This document shows, piece by piece, positions 47,538-57,113 of a DNA stretch of 64,000 nt; position 1 is the first letter of the stretch, and each line of letters begins with the position of its first letter. Both the position numbers and the translations under genes were made by a program. Origin of the DNA: Psychrobacter coccoides (GTDB lineage Bacteria; Pseudomonadota; Gammaproteobacteria; Pseudomonadales; Moraxellaceae); contig NZ_JAGBKM010000008.1 in the NCBI RefSeq assembly GCF_017498085.1, forward strand, positions 1 to 64,000, in the 5' to 3' direction. A model generated the notes under the pieces. That model was not told the origin of the DNA, ran no database searches, and saw only the letters and a program-made list of their open reading frames with translations.

Positions 47538-48770
47538 ATGCAACCGACCACTCATAACATCATACAAGACGGCGGCGCTCCCATCAGACTTTGGACCAAG
47601 GGCGTTCCTGTCGATCCAAAAGCCCATGACCAGCTGATAAAGGCCTCGCAAATGCCATTTATCTATAAATGGCTGGCAGTAATGCCCGATGTGCATGTTG
47701 GCATGGGCGCCACTATCGGTACGGTACTGCCGACCAAAGAGGCCATTATCCCAGCAGCCGTCGGCGTCGATATCGGCTGCGGTATGATGGCAGTACAAAC
47801 CACCTTAACTGCTGATGATCTACCTGACAATCTGCGTGGTCTACGCAGTGAGCTTGAAAGAGCCATTCCGCATGGACGTAGCAAGACGCGCGGGCGGGGT
47901 TCACGCCGCGATGTCGGCGCCTGGTCAAACCCTGATAGCAGGGTAAAAGACGGCTGGGCAACGTTGGTCGATGATTTTAACTATATCACTCAAAAACACC
48001 CTAAGCTTAAAAACACCAATAACCTCAATCACTTAGGGACGCTGGGCACAGGCAACCATTTTGTAGAAGTGTGTTTGGACGAGACCAATCAGGTGTGGAT
48101 TATGCTGCACTCTGGCTCGCGCGGGGTCGGCAATGCCATCGGTCGATACTTTATTGAGCTGGCACGTGAAGATATGCGCAAGTGGTTTATCAACTTACCA
48201 GATAAGGACTTGGCCTATCTTGCCGAAGGTACAGCGCATTTTGACGATTATTGGTTTGCGGTGGGCTGGGCACAGCGTTTTGCTTTTAAAAATCGTGAAG
48301 TCATGATGGAAAATGCCATCAAAGCGCTACGCAGCGTCATCAGCAAGCCGTTTAATGCCAAAATGAAAGCAGTAAACTGCCATCACAACTACGTAGAAAA
48401 AGAAGAGCACTACGGTGAAGAGGTCTTTGTGACTCGTAAGGGTGCGGTGCGTGCCCGGGTCGGTGAATACGGCATTATTCCTGGCTCAATGGGGGCCAAA
48501 TCCTTTATCGTGCGTGGCAAAGGTAATGCAGAGTCATTTCATTCTTGCTCGCATGGCGCAGGCCGTATCATGTCACGTACTGAGGCCAAAAAAACCTTTA
48601 CGGTAGATGACCAAGTCGCGCAAACAGTCGGTGTGGAATGCCGAAAAGATGCTGCGGTCATCGATGAGATTCCAGCAGCGTACAAAAATATCGATGATGT
48701 GATGCAGGCACAACGTGATCTAGTAGAAGTGGTCCATACCCTGCGGCAGGTGGTTTGTGTCAAAGGATAA
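47538..48770 (+). CDS. rtcB: RtcB-family RNA ligase
   Basis: GTP- and Mn-dependent ligase joining RNA 2',3'-cyclic phosphate (or 3'-phosphate) ends to 5'-OH ends. 410 residues, the shorter bacterial form. Metal and catalytic motifs are present: VGVDIGCGMMAV (Asp and Cys), GTLGTGNHFVEV (Asn-His), MLHSGSRGVGN, CHHNYVEKEE and the guanylylated His in HSCSHGAGRIMSR. No RtcA cyclase or RtcR regulator is next to it. Role could be RNA repair after toxin or stress cleavage. Confidence 0.92.
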   Translation: MQPTTHNIIQDGGAPIRLWTKGVPVDPKAHDQLIKASQMPFIYKWLAVMPDVHVGMGATIGTVLPTKEAIIPAAVGVDIGCGMMAVQTTLTADDLPDNLRGLRSELERAIPHGRSKTRGRGSRRDVGAWSNPDSRVKDGWATLVDDFNYITQKHPKLKNTNNLNHLGTLGTGNHFVEVCLDETNQVWIMLHSGSRGVGNAIGRYFIELAREDMRKWFINLPDKDLAYLAEGTAHFDDYWFAVGWAQRFAFKNREVMMENAIKALRSVISKPFNAKMKAVNCHHNYVEKEEHYGEEVFVTRKGAVRARVGEYGIIPGSMGAKSFIVRGKGNAESFHSCSHGAGRIMSRTEAKKTFTVDDQVAQTVGVECRKDAAVIDEIPAAYKNIDDVMQAQRDLVEVVHTLRQVVCVKG

Positions 48771-48924
48771 GCAATACGAGCGATTATGTGGTCATCCGCT
48801 ACTTTAAGTTATTCATACCTAATGACCACCAACTATCTTATAATAGTCATGTGTTCACTTTTGCCTTATCATGCGTTTAATTTTTACGTTTAATCATTTT
48901 TACGTTTAACTATTGAGTGTTGCT

Positions 48925-50730
48925 ATGCCTGAATCCCGTACCAATTTAAACCCTAAACCTGAAGACAGCTCTCCGTATCTTACCGGTGTCATGCTGCGTT
49001 ACAGTACCTTTGCCGCAGTGGTACTGCTCTTTTTTGCAGGACTGCTATTAATCAACTGGTGGCTGATTATTATCGGTGGTTTAGGGGTCGCCTTAGGTAT
49101 CTATGACTTAGCCCAGTCTAGGCACTCGATTTTGAGAAACTACCCTATCGCAGGTCATATCCGTTATGTGCTTGAGGATTTCCGTCCTGAGATTCGTCAG
49201 TATTTATTAGAAGATGATAAAGAACAAGTACCCTTCTCACGCCAACAGCGAGCGCTGGTCTACCAACGTGCCAAAAACGTCAGCGATACCAATGCGTTTG
49301 GTACTTTAGACAATCTATATACCCAAGGCAAAGAGTGGTTTTTGCAATCCTCTGTCAGTCATCCGCTAAAAAACAAAGACTTCCGTATCGTCGTCGGTGG
49401 CGAGCGGTGCAAGCAGCCCCATGATATGTCGGTATTTAACATCTCAGCGATGAGCTTCGGTAGCTTATCAGCCAATGCTATTTTGGCGCTCAATCATGGC
49501 GCCAAAATGGGCGGCTTCACGCATGACACAGGTGAAGGAGCGATCAGCCCTTATCATCGTAAGTTTGGCGGTGATTTGATTTGGGAGCTTGGCACCGGTT
49601 ATTTCGGTTGCCGTAATGATGATGGCAGCTTTGACCCTGTCTCTTTCGCTGAAAAAGCGGTCGATCCGCAAGTAAAAATGATTGAAATCAAACTTTCACA
49701 AGGGGCCAAACCCGGTCAAGGCGGAGTACTTCCAAGCGAAAAAATAACTGAAGAGATTGCTCTCACTCGTGAGGTACCCATGGGTCAGGACTGTGTCTCG
49801 CCGTCCTCACACTCAGCCTTTAGCACACCCCGTGAGCTGGTGACATTTTGGCAGCAGCTGCGTGAGCTGTCAGGTGGCAAACCTGTCGGCTTTAAACTCT
49901 GTATTGGTCAGCCTTGGCAGTTTATGGCAATCGTCAAAGCCATGATAGAAATGGATAACTATCCTGACTTTATTGTGATTGATGGTGCCGAAGGCGGTAC
50001 GGGCGCAGCACCTGTCGAGTTTATGGACAGTGTCGGCATGCCGATGGTGGATGGGTTTTTGTTGGTGCACAATACTTTAGTGGGCGCAGGAATCCGTGAC
50101 AAGATTAAGCTTGGCGTCAGTGGCAAGATTGTCTCAGGTTTTGATATTGCTCGGCTCATTGCGCTGGGTGCAGACTGGTGTAACTCAGCTCGTGGCTTTA
50201 TGTTTGCCGTTGGCTGTATCCAATCACGCTCATGCCACACCAATACCTGCCCAACCGGTGTTGCTACCCAAGACCCTTATCGCCAAAAAGCGCTTGATGT
50301 CCCAAGTAAAGCGCAGCGAGTAGCAAACTATCACAGAAACACCCTCAGCTCACTGGCAAGTATCGTCGCTGCTGTCGGTCTACAGCACCCAAGCCAGCTG
50401 CAGCCGTATCATATCGCCAGACGTCTGGACGATGGACAAATCAAACTACTGTCGAAGTTCTTTTACTTTACAGACAAAGGAGCTCTGCTCGATAATAGTG
50501 CTCGCTCCGACGTCTTTAACCAGATGTGGGTCATGGCAAATCCAGATAGCTTCCTAGCGGACAATGACGCCTTGATTGCTTACAACAAAGACTCACGAGA
50601 TATGGGCAAAGAAACCAATGCGCCAACTGAACAAACGGTTGATGGCCCATATTTTGATGACATTGATGGTGGTCAATTGATTGGCAATGTCAACAATACC
50701 TTTCGTGACTTTCAGCCGAATGATCAGTGA
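48925..50730 (+). CDS. FMN-binding glutamate synthase-like membrane protein
   Basis: About 601 residues from the ATG at 48925; an in-frame TTG four codons earlier is possible. Two hydrophobic segments at about 25-65 are followed by a glutamate-synthase central/FMN domain (SAMSFGSLSANAI, DTGEGAISPYHRKFGGDLIW, KPGQGGVLPSEKI, DGAEGGTGAAPVEF). Cysteines for a 3Fe-4S cluster appear in GCIQSRSCHTNTCPTGVATQ. It lacks the glutaminase domain, so it is not GltB. Its substrate in such stand-alone proteins is unknown. It shares one base with the next gene. Confidence 0.87.
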   Translation: MPESRTNLNPKPEDSSPYLTGVMLRYSTFAAVVLLFFAGLLLINWWLIIIGGLGVALGIYDLAQSRHSILRNYPIAGHIRYVLEDFRPEIRQYLLEDDKEQVPFSRQQRALVYQRAKNVSDTNAFGTLDNLYTQGKEWFLQSSVSHPLKNKDFRIVVGGERCKQPHDMSVFNISAMSFGSLSANAILALNHGAKMGGFTHDTGEGAISPYHRKFGGDLIWELGTGYFGCRNDDGSFDPVSFAEKAVDPQVKMIEIKLSQGAKPGQGGVLPSEKITEEIALTREVPMGQDCVSPSSHSAFSTPRELVTFWQQLRELSGGKPVGFKLCIGQPWQFMAIVKAMIEMDNYPDFIVIDGAEGGTGAAPVEFMDSVGMPMVDGFLLVHNTLVGAGIRDKIKLGVSGKIVSGFDIARLIALGADWCNSARGFMFAVGCIQSRSCHTNTCPTGVATQDPYRQKALDVPSKAQRVANYHRNTLSSLASIVAAVGLQHPSQLQPYHIARRLDDGQIKLLSKFFYFTDKGALLDNSARSDVFNQMWVMANPDSFLADNDALIAYNKDSRDMGKETNAPTEQTVDGPYFDDIDGGQLIGNVNNTFRDFQPNDQ

Positions 50731-51602
50731 TGAGTAAGACAGGCGCAACACTCGCACGGCTATGGGTATTTAAAAACAAAGCCCCTAAGCTACGTTCCAC
50801 GCCTTTACTGGCAGGTTTTTTTGCGCTTAGCATAAGTGCCTGCCAGCCGGCGGCTACAGATGCGCATAGCACTACAAATAGCAGTTGGTCGTGCCAAACG
50901 CAGGACCAACCCTTTAGCTATAGCGCCTGTCAGATAGCGACCAAAACCGTCACTCAATCAGCAGACTCGCCCTACTCGTTACAGCTTTTTTGGCAGCAGG
51001 CTGAGCGCTCACAGCCTCTACTTACGTTCGACACGCTGATCGATACCTTGCCCGCTGAGCAGCATCTCATCTTTGCGATGAACGCTGGCATGTATAACGA
51101 GGCGTATGCGCCGATAGGCTATACCGTCATTGCAGGGGAAGAGCGGCGTGCCTTAAATACCAAAGAAGGTGGCGGTAACTTTCATTTGTTGCCCAATGGC
51201 GTGCTGTGGTGGGATAAGGCTGGTAAGATACACATCACCGAAAGCAAGGCGCTAAAAAATCAGCTCAAAACAGGTCAGGCACAGCCTTGGTATGCGACAC
51301 AGTCAGGACCGATGTTGGTCATTGATGGAGACATCCACCCACAGTTTAACCCAGACAGCCGCTCATTAAAGCAGCGTAATGGTGTGGGTATCTGTGCAGA
51401 TGGCAGCATACAGTTTGTCAATAGTGATGAGCCTGTGAGCTTTTATGACTTTGCCACGTTGTTTAAAAATGACTTAGGTTGTGCTAACGCCTTGTTTTTA
51501 GATGGTGGTATTGCCTCAGCACTTTATGCGCCTAATATAGACAAGCACGACAAAAAACAAATGGGCGTGATGATTGGGGTAATTGAGACGAAGGATAATT
51601 AA
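50730..51602 (+). CDS. Phosphodiester glycosidase (NAGPA/DUF2233) family lipoprotein
   Basis: 290 residues; the ATG at 50730 overlaps the previous stop by one base, and a GTG at 50727 is the alternative. A hydrophobic stretch ending in LSISAC (about residue 37) looks like a lipoprotein signal, though with a long basic lead. The domain holds FAMNAGMYNEAYAPIGY, GGGNFHLLPNGV, ATQSGPMLVIDG and the conserved FLDGGIASALYAP, as in phosphodiester glycosidase relatives. Probably a periplasmic sugar-phosphodiester hydrolase; target unknown. Confidence 0.84.
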   Translation: MSKTGATLARLWVFKNKAPKLRSTPLLAGFFALSISACQPAATDAHSTTNSSWSCQTQDQPFSYSACQIATKTVTQSADSPYSLQLFWQQAERSQPLLTFDTLIDTLPAEQHLIFAMNAGMYNEAYAPIGYTVIAGEERRALNTKEGGGNFHLLPNGVLWWDKAGKIHITESKALKNQLKTGQAQPWYATQSGPMLVIDGDIHPQFNPDSRSLKQRNGVGICADGSIQFVNSDEPVSFYDFATLFKNDLGCANALFLDGGIASALYAPNIDKHDKKQMGVMIGVIETKDN

Positions 51603-51689
51603 GACATCCAAGCACCCCTTATCTACCAAACTTTGCTACAATACGCCCAATTTTGTAGTCATATTTTATTTAATTATTGAGAGATCACT

Positions 51690-52781
51690 ATGGGTTTTAA
51701 CTGCGGCATCGTCGGCTTACCAAATGTGGGTAAATCCACTTTATTTAACGCCCTAACCAAAGCAGGTATTGCGGCCGAAAACTTTCCTTTTTGTACCAAA
51801 GATCCCAATACAGGTATCGTACCTGTTCCTGATCCACGCCTAAAAGCATTGGCCGACATCGTCAAGCCTGAACGTGTACTGCCGACCACTATGGAGTTTG
51901 TCGATATCGCTGGGCTAGTTGCTGGCGCCTCACAAGGTGAAGGCATGGGCAACCAGTTCTTAGCTAATATTCGTGAAACTGATGCCATTGCTCATGTGGT
52001 ACGCTGCTTTGATGATGACAACGTGGTACATGTCGATGGTCGTGTCAGCCCTATCGATGATATTGAGACCATCAATACTGAGTTGGCACTGGCCGACTTA
52101 GAGGCAGTTGAGCGGGCAATCACCAACCTCTCCAAAAAAGCCAAAGGCGGCGATAAAGACGCCACTGCAATGCTTGAGGTATTCAAAAAAATCGAGCCTC
52201 TACTGGCTGATGGCAAAGCTGCCCGTGCTGCCAGCTTAGATGACGACGAAAAGAAACTCATCAGAAGCTATGGTTTGATTACTTTAAAGCCTACCATGTA
52301 TATCGCCAACGTCAGTGAAGACGGTTTTGAAAACAACCCCTACCTTGACGCTGTTCGTGACTATGCGACTGGTGAAGACTCTATCGTCATTGCGCTCTGC
52401 AATCAAATCGAGTCTGAAATCGCTCAGCTTGATGAAGCAGACAAAAAAGACTTCTTAGAAGACATGGGTATGGATGAAGCGGGTCTTGATCAAGTCATTC
52501 GTGGGGGTTATGACTTACTCGATATGCAAACCTACTTTACCGCTGGCGTGAAAGAGGTACGTGCATGGACAGTAAAAGTCGGTGCCACGGCCCCTGAAGC
52601 GGCAGGTGTGATTCATACTGACTTTGAACGTGGCTTTATCCGTGCTGAAGTCATCAGCTATGAAGATTTTATAGAGTACAATGGCGAAAAAGGCGCTGCT
52701 GCCGCTGGTAAATCACGCCTAGAAGGCAAAACCTACATCGTACAAGATGGTGATGTGATGCACTTTAGATTCAACGTATAA
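51690..52781 (+). CDS. ychF: Ribosome-associated ATPase/GTPase YchF
   Basis: Obg-family P-loop protein (OLA1 homologue) of 363 residues binding ATP rather than GTP in studied members. P-loop GLPNVGKS at residues 9-16, [17 protein letters not shown] switch region, a helical insertion (about 130-190) and a C-terminal TGS domain ([13 protein letters not shown] onward, ending MHFRFNV). Single gene with its own terminator. Confidence 0.96.
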   Translation: MGFNCGIVGLPNVGKSTLFNALTKAGIAAENFPFCTKDPNTGIVPVPDPRLKALADIVKPERVLPTTMEFVDIAGLVAGASQGEGMGNQFLANIRETDAIAHVVRCFDDDNVVHVDGRVSPIDDIETINTELALADLEAVERAITNLSKKAKGGDKDATAMLEVFKKIEPLLADGKAARAASLDDDEKKLIRSYGLITLKPTMYIANVSEDGFENNPYLDAVRDYATGEDSIVIALCNQIESEIAQLDEADKKDFLEDMGMDEAGLDQVIRGGYDLLDMQTYFTAGVKEVRAWTVKVGATAPEAAGVIHTDFERGFIRAEVISYEDFIEYNGEKGAAAAGKSRLEGKTYIVQDGDVMHFRFNV

Positions 52782-52836
52782 ACACGTTGACCACTGTATA
52801 GCATGTAGACTTATCAAGCCTTGGTGTATGACTACC

Positions 52837-52864
52837 AAAAGCCAGCCGTGATGCTGGCTTTTTT
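52837..52864 (+). terminator. Rho-independent terminator of ychF
   Basis: AAAAGCCAGC/GCTGGCTTTT with a six-base loop, ending in six Ts, 56 bases after the ychF stop. Confidence 0.88.
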
Positions 52865-52912
52865 AGCGATACGAGACTCGTAGTCAAAATAATCGATAAG
52901 GAAATATAGTTT

Positions 52913-54322
52913 ATGACCACTCAATTTGATAAGCCCAAACGTGCCAGTGAACATTGGGGACGACTACTCAATGCCCAGCGCTTGGGGAGTAATAAACTAC
53001 CACCCACTCAAGATAGTGCTCGCACCTCGTTTCATAAGGACTATGATCGTTTGGTGTTTTCGCACTCGTTTCGTCAGCTCAATCAAAAAACCCAAGTACA
53101 CCCCCTCACCAATCAGTTGGGTATTCGCACCCGTTTGACTCACTCGTTAGAAGTGTCCTGTATAGGGCGCTCGCTTGGCATGATGGCTGCAGAAAAGCTC
53201 CACAACAAGCTAGATGATGGACTGCCTGCCAATGTCACGCCGGCAGATGTTGGTGTCATCGTACAAGCCGCTTGTCTGGCGCACGATATAGGCAACCCAC
53301 CCTTTGGTCATGCAGGTGAGTATGCCATTCGAGACTGGTTTGGTCACCCTGAGCGTCAGCCCTTCTTACAACAATTAAGTGCCAGTGCGCGTTTGGATCT
53401 ATTGGCCTTTGAGGGCAATGCGCAAGGGTTTAGATTACTGGTGCGCAATGAGCACCATCCGGATAAGGGCGGAATGCGTTTGACCTGTGCCACCTTAGGT
53501 ACCTTTATGAAGTATCCTTGGTTGGCCACGCATAGCAATACTGCTGATAGCATCAAGTCAGTTGATCAGGTACAAAAATTCGGCTGTTTTTACAGTGAGG
53601 CGCAGCAGCTTGAAGCGTTGGCAGCTTGTTTGTGTCTGCCACCCTCACAGCAGCACGATGGCTTTTCTCGCCACCCCTTGGCCTATTTATTGGAAGCAGC
53701 AGACGATATTTGTTATGCCCTAATAGATCTAGAAGATGGCATCCATCTCAACATGCTCAGTTATACAGAAGTGGCTGCTATATTTTATCAGTTGATTGGT
53801 GAGCGACCAGACAGCATCACCCTGCCAGCACAAATGTCGACCCGCCAACAGCTGGCAGCCCTGCGGGCTCGGGCTATGATGCGCTTGGTCAATGCTGTCA
53901 CTGACGCTTTTGTGGCAAACAGCGACGATTTGCTGGCAGGCACCCTCACTGGCAGTTTGTTTGCGCACTGTGATCCAGCGATAAAGAGCGGCATCAACCA
54001 AGCCAAAGCGTTGGCCCGTGAAAAAATCTTTAATCATCCCAGTAAAGTGCGTATGGAACTGATGGCCAATCAGTGTCTGCATCGCTTGCTAGATGCCTTT
54101 ATGCCGCTGGCATGGACAGCTCAGAGCGGTGCAGCACAATCATTTGAGCAGCAGCGCCTACTGAGTTTAATACAACCCTCTCTTGATGAGCATCGCCGGT
54201 TTTTGACAGAAGATATGTATCACAACAGCCTTAATATTTTAGACTTCATTACTGGCATGAATGATCATGAGGCTTATCGATTGGCGCAAGAATTGCAAGG
54301 ACACTTAGGAACCATTATCTAA
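52913..54322 (+). CDS. dgt: Deoxyguanosinetriphosphate triphosphohydrolase (dGTPase) family protein
   Basis: HD-domain enzyme of 469 residues that splits dGTP or other dNTPs into nucleoside and tripolyphosphate, keeping dNTP pools in check and sometimes limiting phage. The metal-binding HD residues are in RTRLTHSLEVS and CLAHDIGNPPFGHAGE (about 77-87 and 121-136), with the later Asp in EAADDICYALIDLED (about 262-276). N-terminal RTSFHKDYDRLVFSHSFRQL matches the dGTPase family. Substrate preference is not certain. Confidence 0.9.
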   Translation: MTTQFDKPKRASEHWGRLLNAQRLGSNKLPPTQDSARTSFHKDYDRLVFSHSFRQLNQKTQVHPLTNQLGIRTRLTHSLEVSCIGRSLGMMAAEKLHNKLDDGLPANVTPADVGVIVQAACLAHDIGNPPFGHAGEYAIRDWFGHPERQPFLQQLSASARLDLLAFEGNAQGFRLLVRNEHHPDKGGMRLTCATLGTFMKYPWLATHSNTADSIKSVDQVQKFGCFYSEAQQLEALAACLCLPPSQQHDGFSRHPLAYLLEAADDICYALIDLEDGIHLNMLSYTEVAAIFYQLIGERPDSITLPAQMSTRQQLAALRARAMMRLVNAVTDAFVANSDDLLAGTLTGSLFAHCDPAIKSGINQAKALAREKIFNHPSKVRMELMANQCLHRLLDAFMPLAWTAQSGAAQSFEQQRLLSLIQPSLDEHRRFLTEDMYHNSLNILDFITGMNDHEAYRLAQELQGHLGTII

Positions 54323-54424
54323 GGCTTATTAACTGTCAAAACATCCTACATGCCTTAGAATTTAATTCGTATTTTTGTATTAAAATGAGTATGATAAACC
54401 TCTATCGGATAAGATTAAAACACT

Positions 54425-55105
54425 ATGAGCAGTCGCGAAAAAAAGAAACTTCAAACCCGGCACGCCTTTTTTAGTGCCGTATTAGATTTGTGTATGACTG
54501 GGCAGTCTTTTAGCTCTATCAGCTTACGGCAGGTCACCCGTGAAGTGGGCGTCGTACCAACAGCTTTTTACCGTCATTTTGACGATATGGAGTCTCTAGG
54601 CGAAGCGCTGGTGGTTGAAGAGCTTGGTAGTACGCTTGCCATCTTGCGTGACGGCTTACAAATTGGCCGCAAACGCAGTTTTGATCGCCAAATTGCCAAA
54701 AGTATTCAGCTTTTTTTGCATACTGTCAGTGCGCAGCCCCAATATTGGCAGTTTTTGGTCAGCGAGCGTTTCGGTGGCTCAGAGTCAGTGCGCAAAGCCA
54801 TTAGTAACTTAGTCAAAATGCATGGAAAGATTTTGGGAGAGGATTTGGCGCTACAGCCTGCCTTTGCGCATATCAATGATTATGATCGCAGACTATTGGC
54901 TGAAGCTGGGGTGAATTTGTTTTTTTCTTGGATTATTGATTGGTTAGAGCTGACTTACTCTGAGCAGCATGATGATGAGGCGGACTCAGCAGAGATTGAA
55001 GCAAAAAAACAGCTGATGCTACATAACTGTACCCGTCAAGCGCAGATGCTGTTTTATGGCGCTTACAACTGGAAGTCGAGCGAAGAGACACACTTGAGTG
55101 ATTAA
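54425..55105 (+). CDS. TetR/AcrR-family regulator, FabR-like
   Basis: 226 residues. N-terminal helix-turn-helix ISLRQVTREVGVVPTAFYRHF (about residues 34-54) is very like FabR, the repressor of unsaturated fatty acid synthesis. The rest is an all-helical ligand domain. No fab gene is adjacent. The role in fatty acid control is therefore inferred from the DNA-binding helix only. Confidence 0.83.
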   Translation: MSSREKKKLQTRHAFFSAVLDLCMTGQSFSSISLRQVTREVGVVPTAFYRHFDDMESLGEALVVEELGSTLAILRDGLQIGRKRSFDRQIAKSIQLFLHTVSAQPQYWQFLVSERFGGSESVRKAISNLVKMHGKILGEDLALQPAFAHINDYDRRLLAEAGVNLFFSWIIDWLELTYSEQHDDEADSAEIEAKKQLMLHNCTRQAQMLFYGAYNWKSSEETHLSD

Positions 55106-55128
55106 GACGCTTTTAGATCGAACCTAAC

Positions 55129-56247
55129 TTAAAAAACAGGACGAAATGCCCATAAGCGCTGCGACACTATTTTTATCGTTTTAGGCTGATTCGCCTCCTC
55201 ATTGGCGGTGCTATTGGCACTACTCATGCCATTATTATCGGCGTTGCTGCCGTTATTATTGTCACTACTGCTTATATCAGGCACTTTACTTATTAGTACC
55301 GTCGCAAACTTCTGCCGTGGCGCTGTATCATGGTCATGGCTATTATCACTGGCCGTAATTAATGCCATAAACGCTTGGCTTTCTACTGCCAATAGCGGCT
55401 TCAGCGCTTGACGCTGTTCAGTATTCAAGATGCTTAACGGTGGTACCTGCCACAATTCATCGATGGTAGTCAAACCTTGCTGCTCGCGCAGTTTTATCAG
55501 CGTTTGCATTTGCTCTGGGGTCGCTTCCTCTATTAGTGCTGCGAGTAACACTGGACTTGCCGTATTGACGTTGATGGGCAAAAAATAAGGCACTGCGGTT
55601 ATATAGGGCCTTAAGGCCGCAAGCACCTCGGCACTCACACCCTGTACATCTTGTAGCTGCTCGATACTGACCAACGGTTGATTGGGTATCGTCTGAATGC
55701 TGTTATCGTTTTGCTGACGGTAGACCATATCTTCGTCGCCGCCATCGCCATAGACTTCGTTATCGGCATCTTGCCAATCCAGCACAGCAACAGCAATTTC
55801 AGGCTCTAGATTCAGCTGTGTTAGTAGCCTTTGAAATACGGCTAGGGCGACGGTATCAACCTTGCCATTATAATATAGGTTATTGATATTAAAACGGCTG
55901 GCCTCATCCCGCAGCTCGGCAGTGACACTGTGGTTATCTAGGGCATAAGGCGGGAGCGGCTGCGCCCAAATGTCTTGGATACTATCCGTATCATTGAGCT
56001 GACTATCAGCTCGTATCACGGTCAACGCCAACTGTTGACCTGCCTGAATACCTTGCAACAGCTGATTTTGATCAAACAATAACGCATGACGGCGTATGGC
56101 TGTTTTTTGACTGGCCAGCATCGCTCCTGCGACGATGGTAATACTGACTACCAATAATAATATGGTCAGCAGAGCCACACCTCGCTGAGAGCCTGACGGT
56201 AGATTTTTTGACGGTTTTAAGCTCGATGCAGACGGTAGTGACGTCAT
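55129..56247 (-). CDS. gspK: Type II secretion minor pseudopilin GspK
   Basis: 372 residues from the ATG at 56247, with AAAGG upstream. It forms the tip of the T2SS pseudopilus with GspI and GspJ. A prepilin-like N-terminus (SQRGVALLTILLLVV, cleavage after Gly at about 27) has V in place of the common F after the cut, usual for GspK. Paired helix-hairpin-helix-like segments follow (VLDWQDADNEVYGDGGDEDM, SIEQLQDVQGVS, NVNTASPVLLAALI). The C-terminal third contains an Asn/Ser-rich run (about 320-350) that looks like a linker expansion. Confidence 0.9.
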   Translation of the reverse strand: MTSLPSASSLKPSKNLPSGSQRGVALLTILLLVVSITIVAGAMLASQKTAIRRHALLFDQNQLLQGIQAGQQLALTVIRADSQLNDTDSIQDIWAQPLPPYALDNHSVTAELRDEASRFNINNLYYNGKVDTVALAVFQRLLTQLNLEPEIAVAVLDWQDADNEVYGDGGDEDMVYRQQNDNSIQTIPNQPLVSIEQLQDVQGVSAEVLAALRPYITAVPYFLPINVNTASPVLLAALIEEATPEQMQTLIKLREQQGLTTIDELWQVPPLSILNTEQRQALKPLLAVESQAFMALITASDNSHDHDTAPRQKFATVLISKVPDISSSDNNNGSNADNNGMSSANSTANEEANQPKTIKIVSQRLWAFRPVF

Positions 56248-56324
56248 CAAAAGCACCTTTTATTATTGATCTGTTACCAGTTTTTAAGACTATTATTATG
56301 GCGGCTATTTTCAGAGTCGCTGCG

Positions 56325-57113
56325 TTATGAATTGCTATTCTTAGAGCTGGTATGAGGTACAGCTTGCGGACTAAGCGCCCACTGCCACGTGATTGGTAAG
56401 CCTTGATAGGTAAAGCTGACACCAATCCCCTTTGGGAGCAGTTGCGGCAAAGCAATCTGCTCCTGATTGCTGTTATTGGTGTTTATGACATTGTCTTTTT
56501 TGCCCTGCAGATTGTCCTTATTAGGAAAGGTGCTACTCTCTTCAGGCAAATAGGCTCGCCAAGCACCTGGCGTTACCTCATCTAGCAGTACCGTATCTAA
56601 GCTGACACTCTCAGGCCCTCCTGCGATATCATGATAATGCCGACGAATAAGACGCTCGTCTGCAAAGATATAGTCTACACGTTGCAAGGTAGGACTGGTT
56701 TGATAGCGTGGATCGGGATCAGCAAAACGCACAAAACTAACTTGCTCGTTATTTAAACTCATAAACGGCGCAGCAGCAACTTGACCTGTTCGTTGGTTAT
56801 CACTGCTATTGTCATTGTTTTTGACGTTACTGTTTTCGGTATTATTGGTGTTTAAGCTTGGGGCAGCCGTCATCTCCATCTCTGTCACGACATTTTGAGT
56901 CGGTGGCGCTTGATAAGCAATCATCTGTCCCATGTCGTGTTGTAGCTGTAGATAAGCGTACTGCAGCTGAGCTAAATTATTAGCATGCACCTGCGCCCGT
57001 TCATGGGCACGGTTAACGCTATCAAACACTTGCCAGCCTGCAACAGCAAGCATGGCAAATATCGCCATCGCCACCATCAGCTCAAGTAGGGTAAAACCGA
57101 TCTGCTGCCTCAC
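56325..57113 (-). CDS. gspJ: Type II secretion minor pseudopilin GspJ
   Basis: 262 residues. Prepilin signal MRQQIGFTLLELMVAMAIFA, cut after Gly6, with Glu at mature position 5. The globular part has LQYAYLQLQHDMGQMIAY and a typical C-terminal VSFTYQGLPITWQWALS. Two Asn/Ser-rich inserts (about 88-105 and 200-217) are not seen in most GspJ proteins. Its start overlaps the gspI end by four bases (ATGA), so they are translationally coupled. Confidence 0.9.
   Translation of the reverse strand: MRQQIGFTLLELMVAMAIFAMLAVAGWQVFDSVNRAHERAQVHANNLAQLQYAYLQLQHDMGQMIAYQAPPTQNVVTEMEMTAAPSLNTNNTENSNVKNNDNSSDNQRTGQVAAAPFMSLNNEQVSFVRFADPDPRYQTSPTLQRVDYIFADERLIRRHYHDIAGGPESVSLDTVLLDEVTPGAWRAYLPEESSTFPNKDNLQGKKDNVINTNNSNQEQIALPQLLPKGIGVSFTYQGLPITWQWALSPQAVPHTSSKNSNS

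Noticed and set aside
48788-48829. Inverted GTGGTCAT/ATGACCAC after rtcB as terminator
   Set aside because: Loop of 26 bases and no T run; pairing is short enough to be chance.
52913-54322. dGTPase as part of a defence island
   Set aside because: Neighbours are housekeeping genes (ychF, a FabR-like regulator) and no other defence genes are present.
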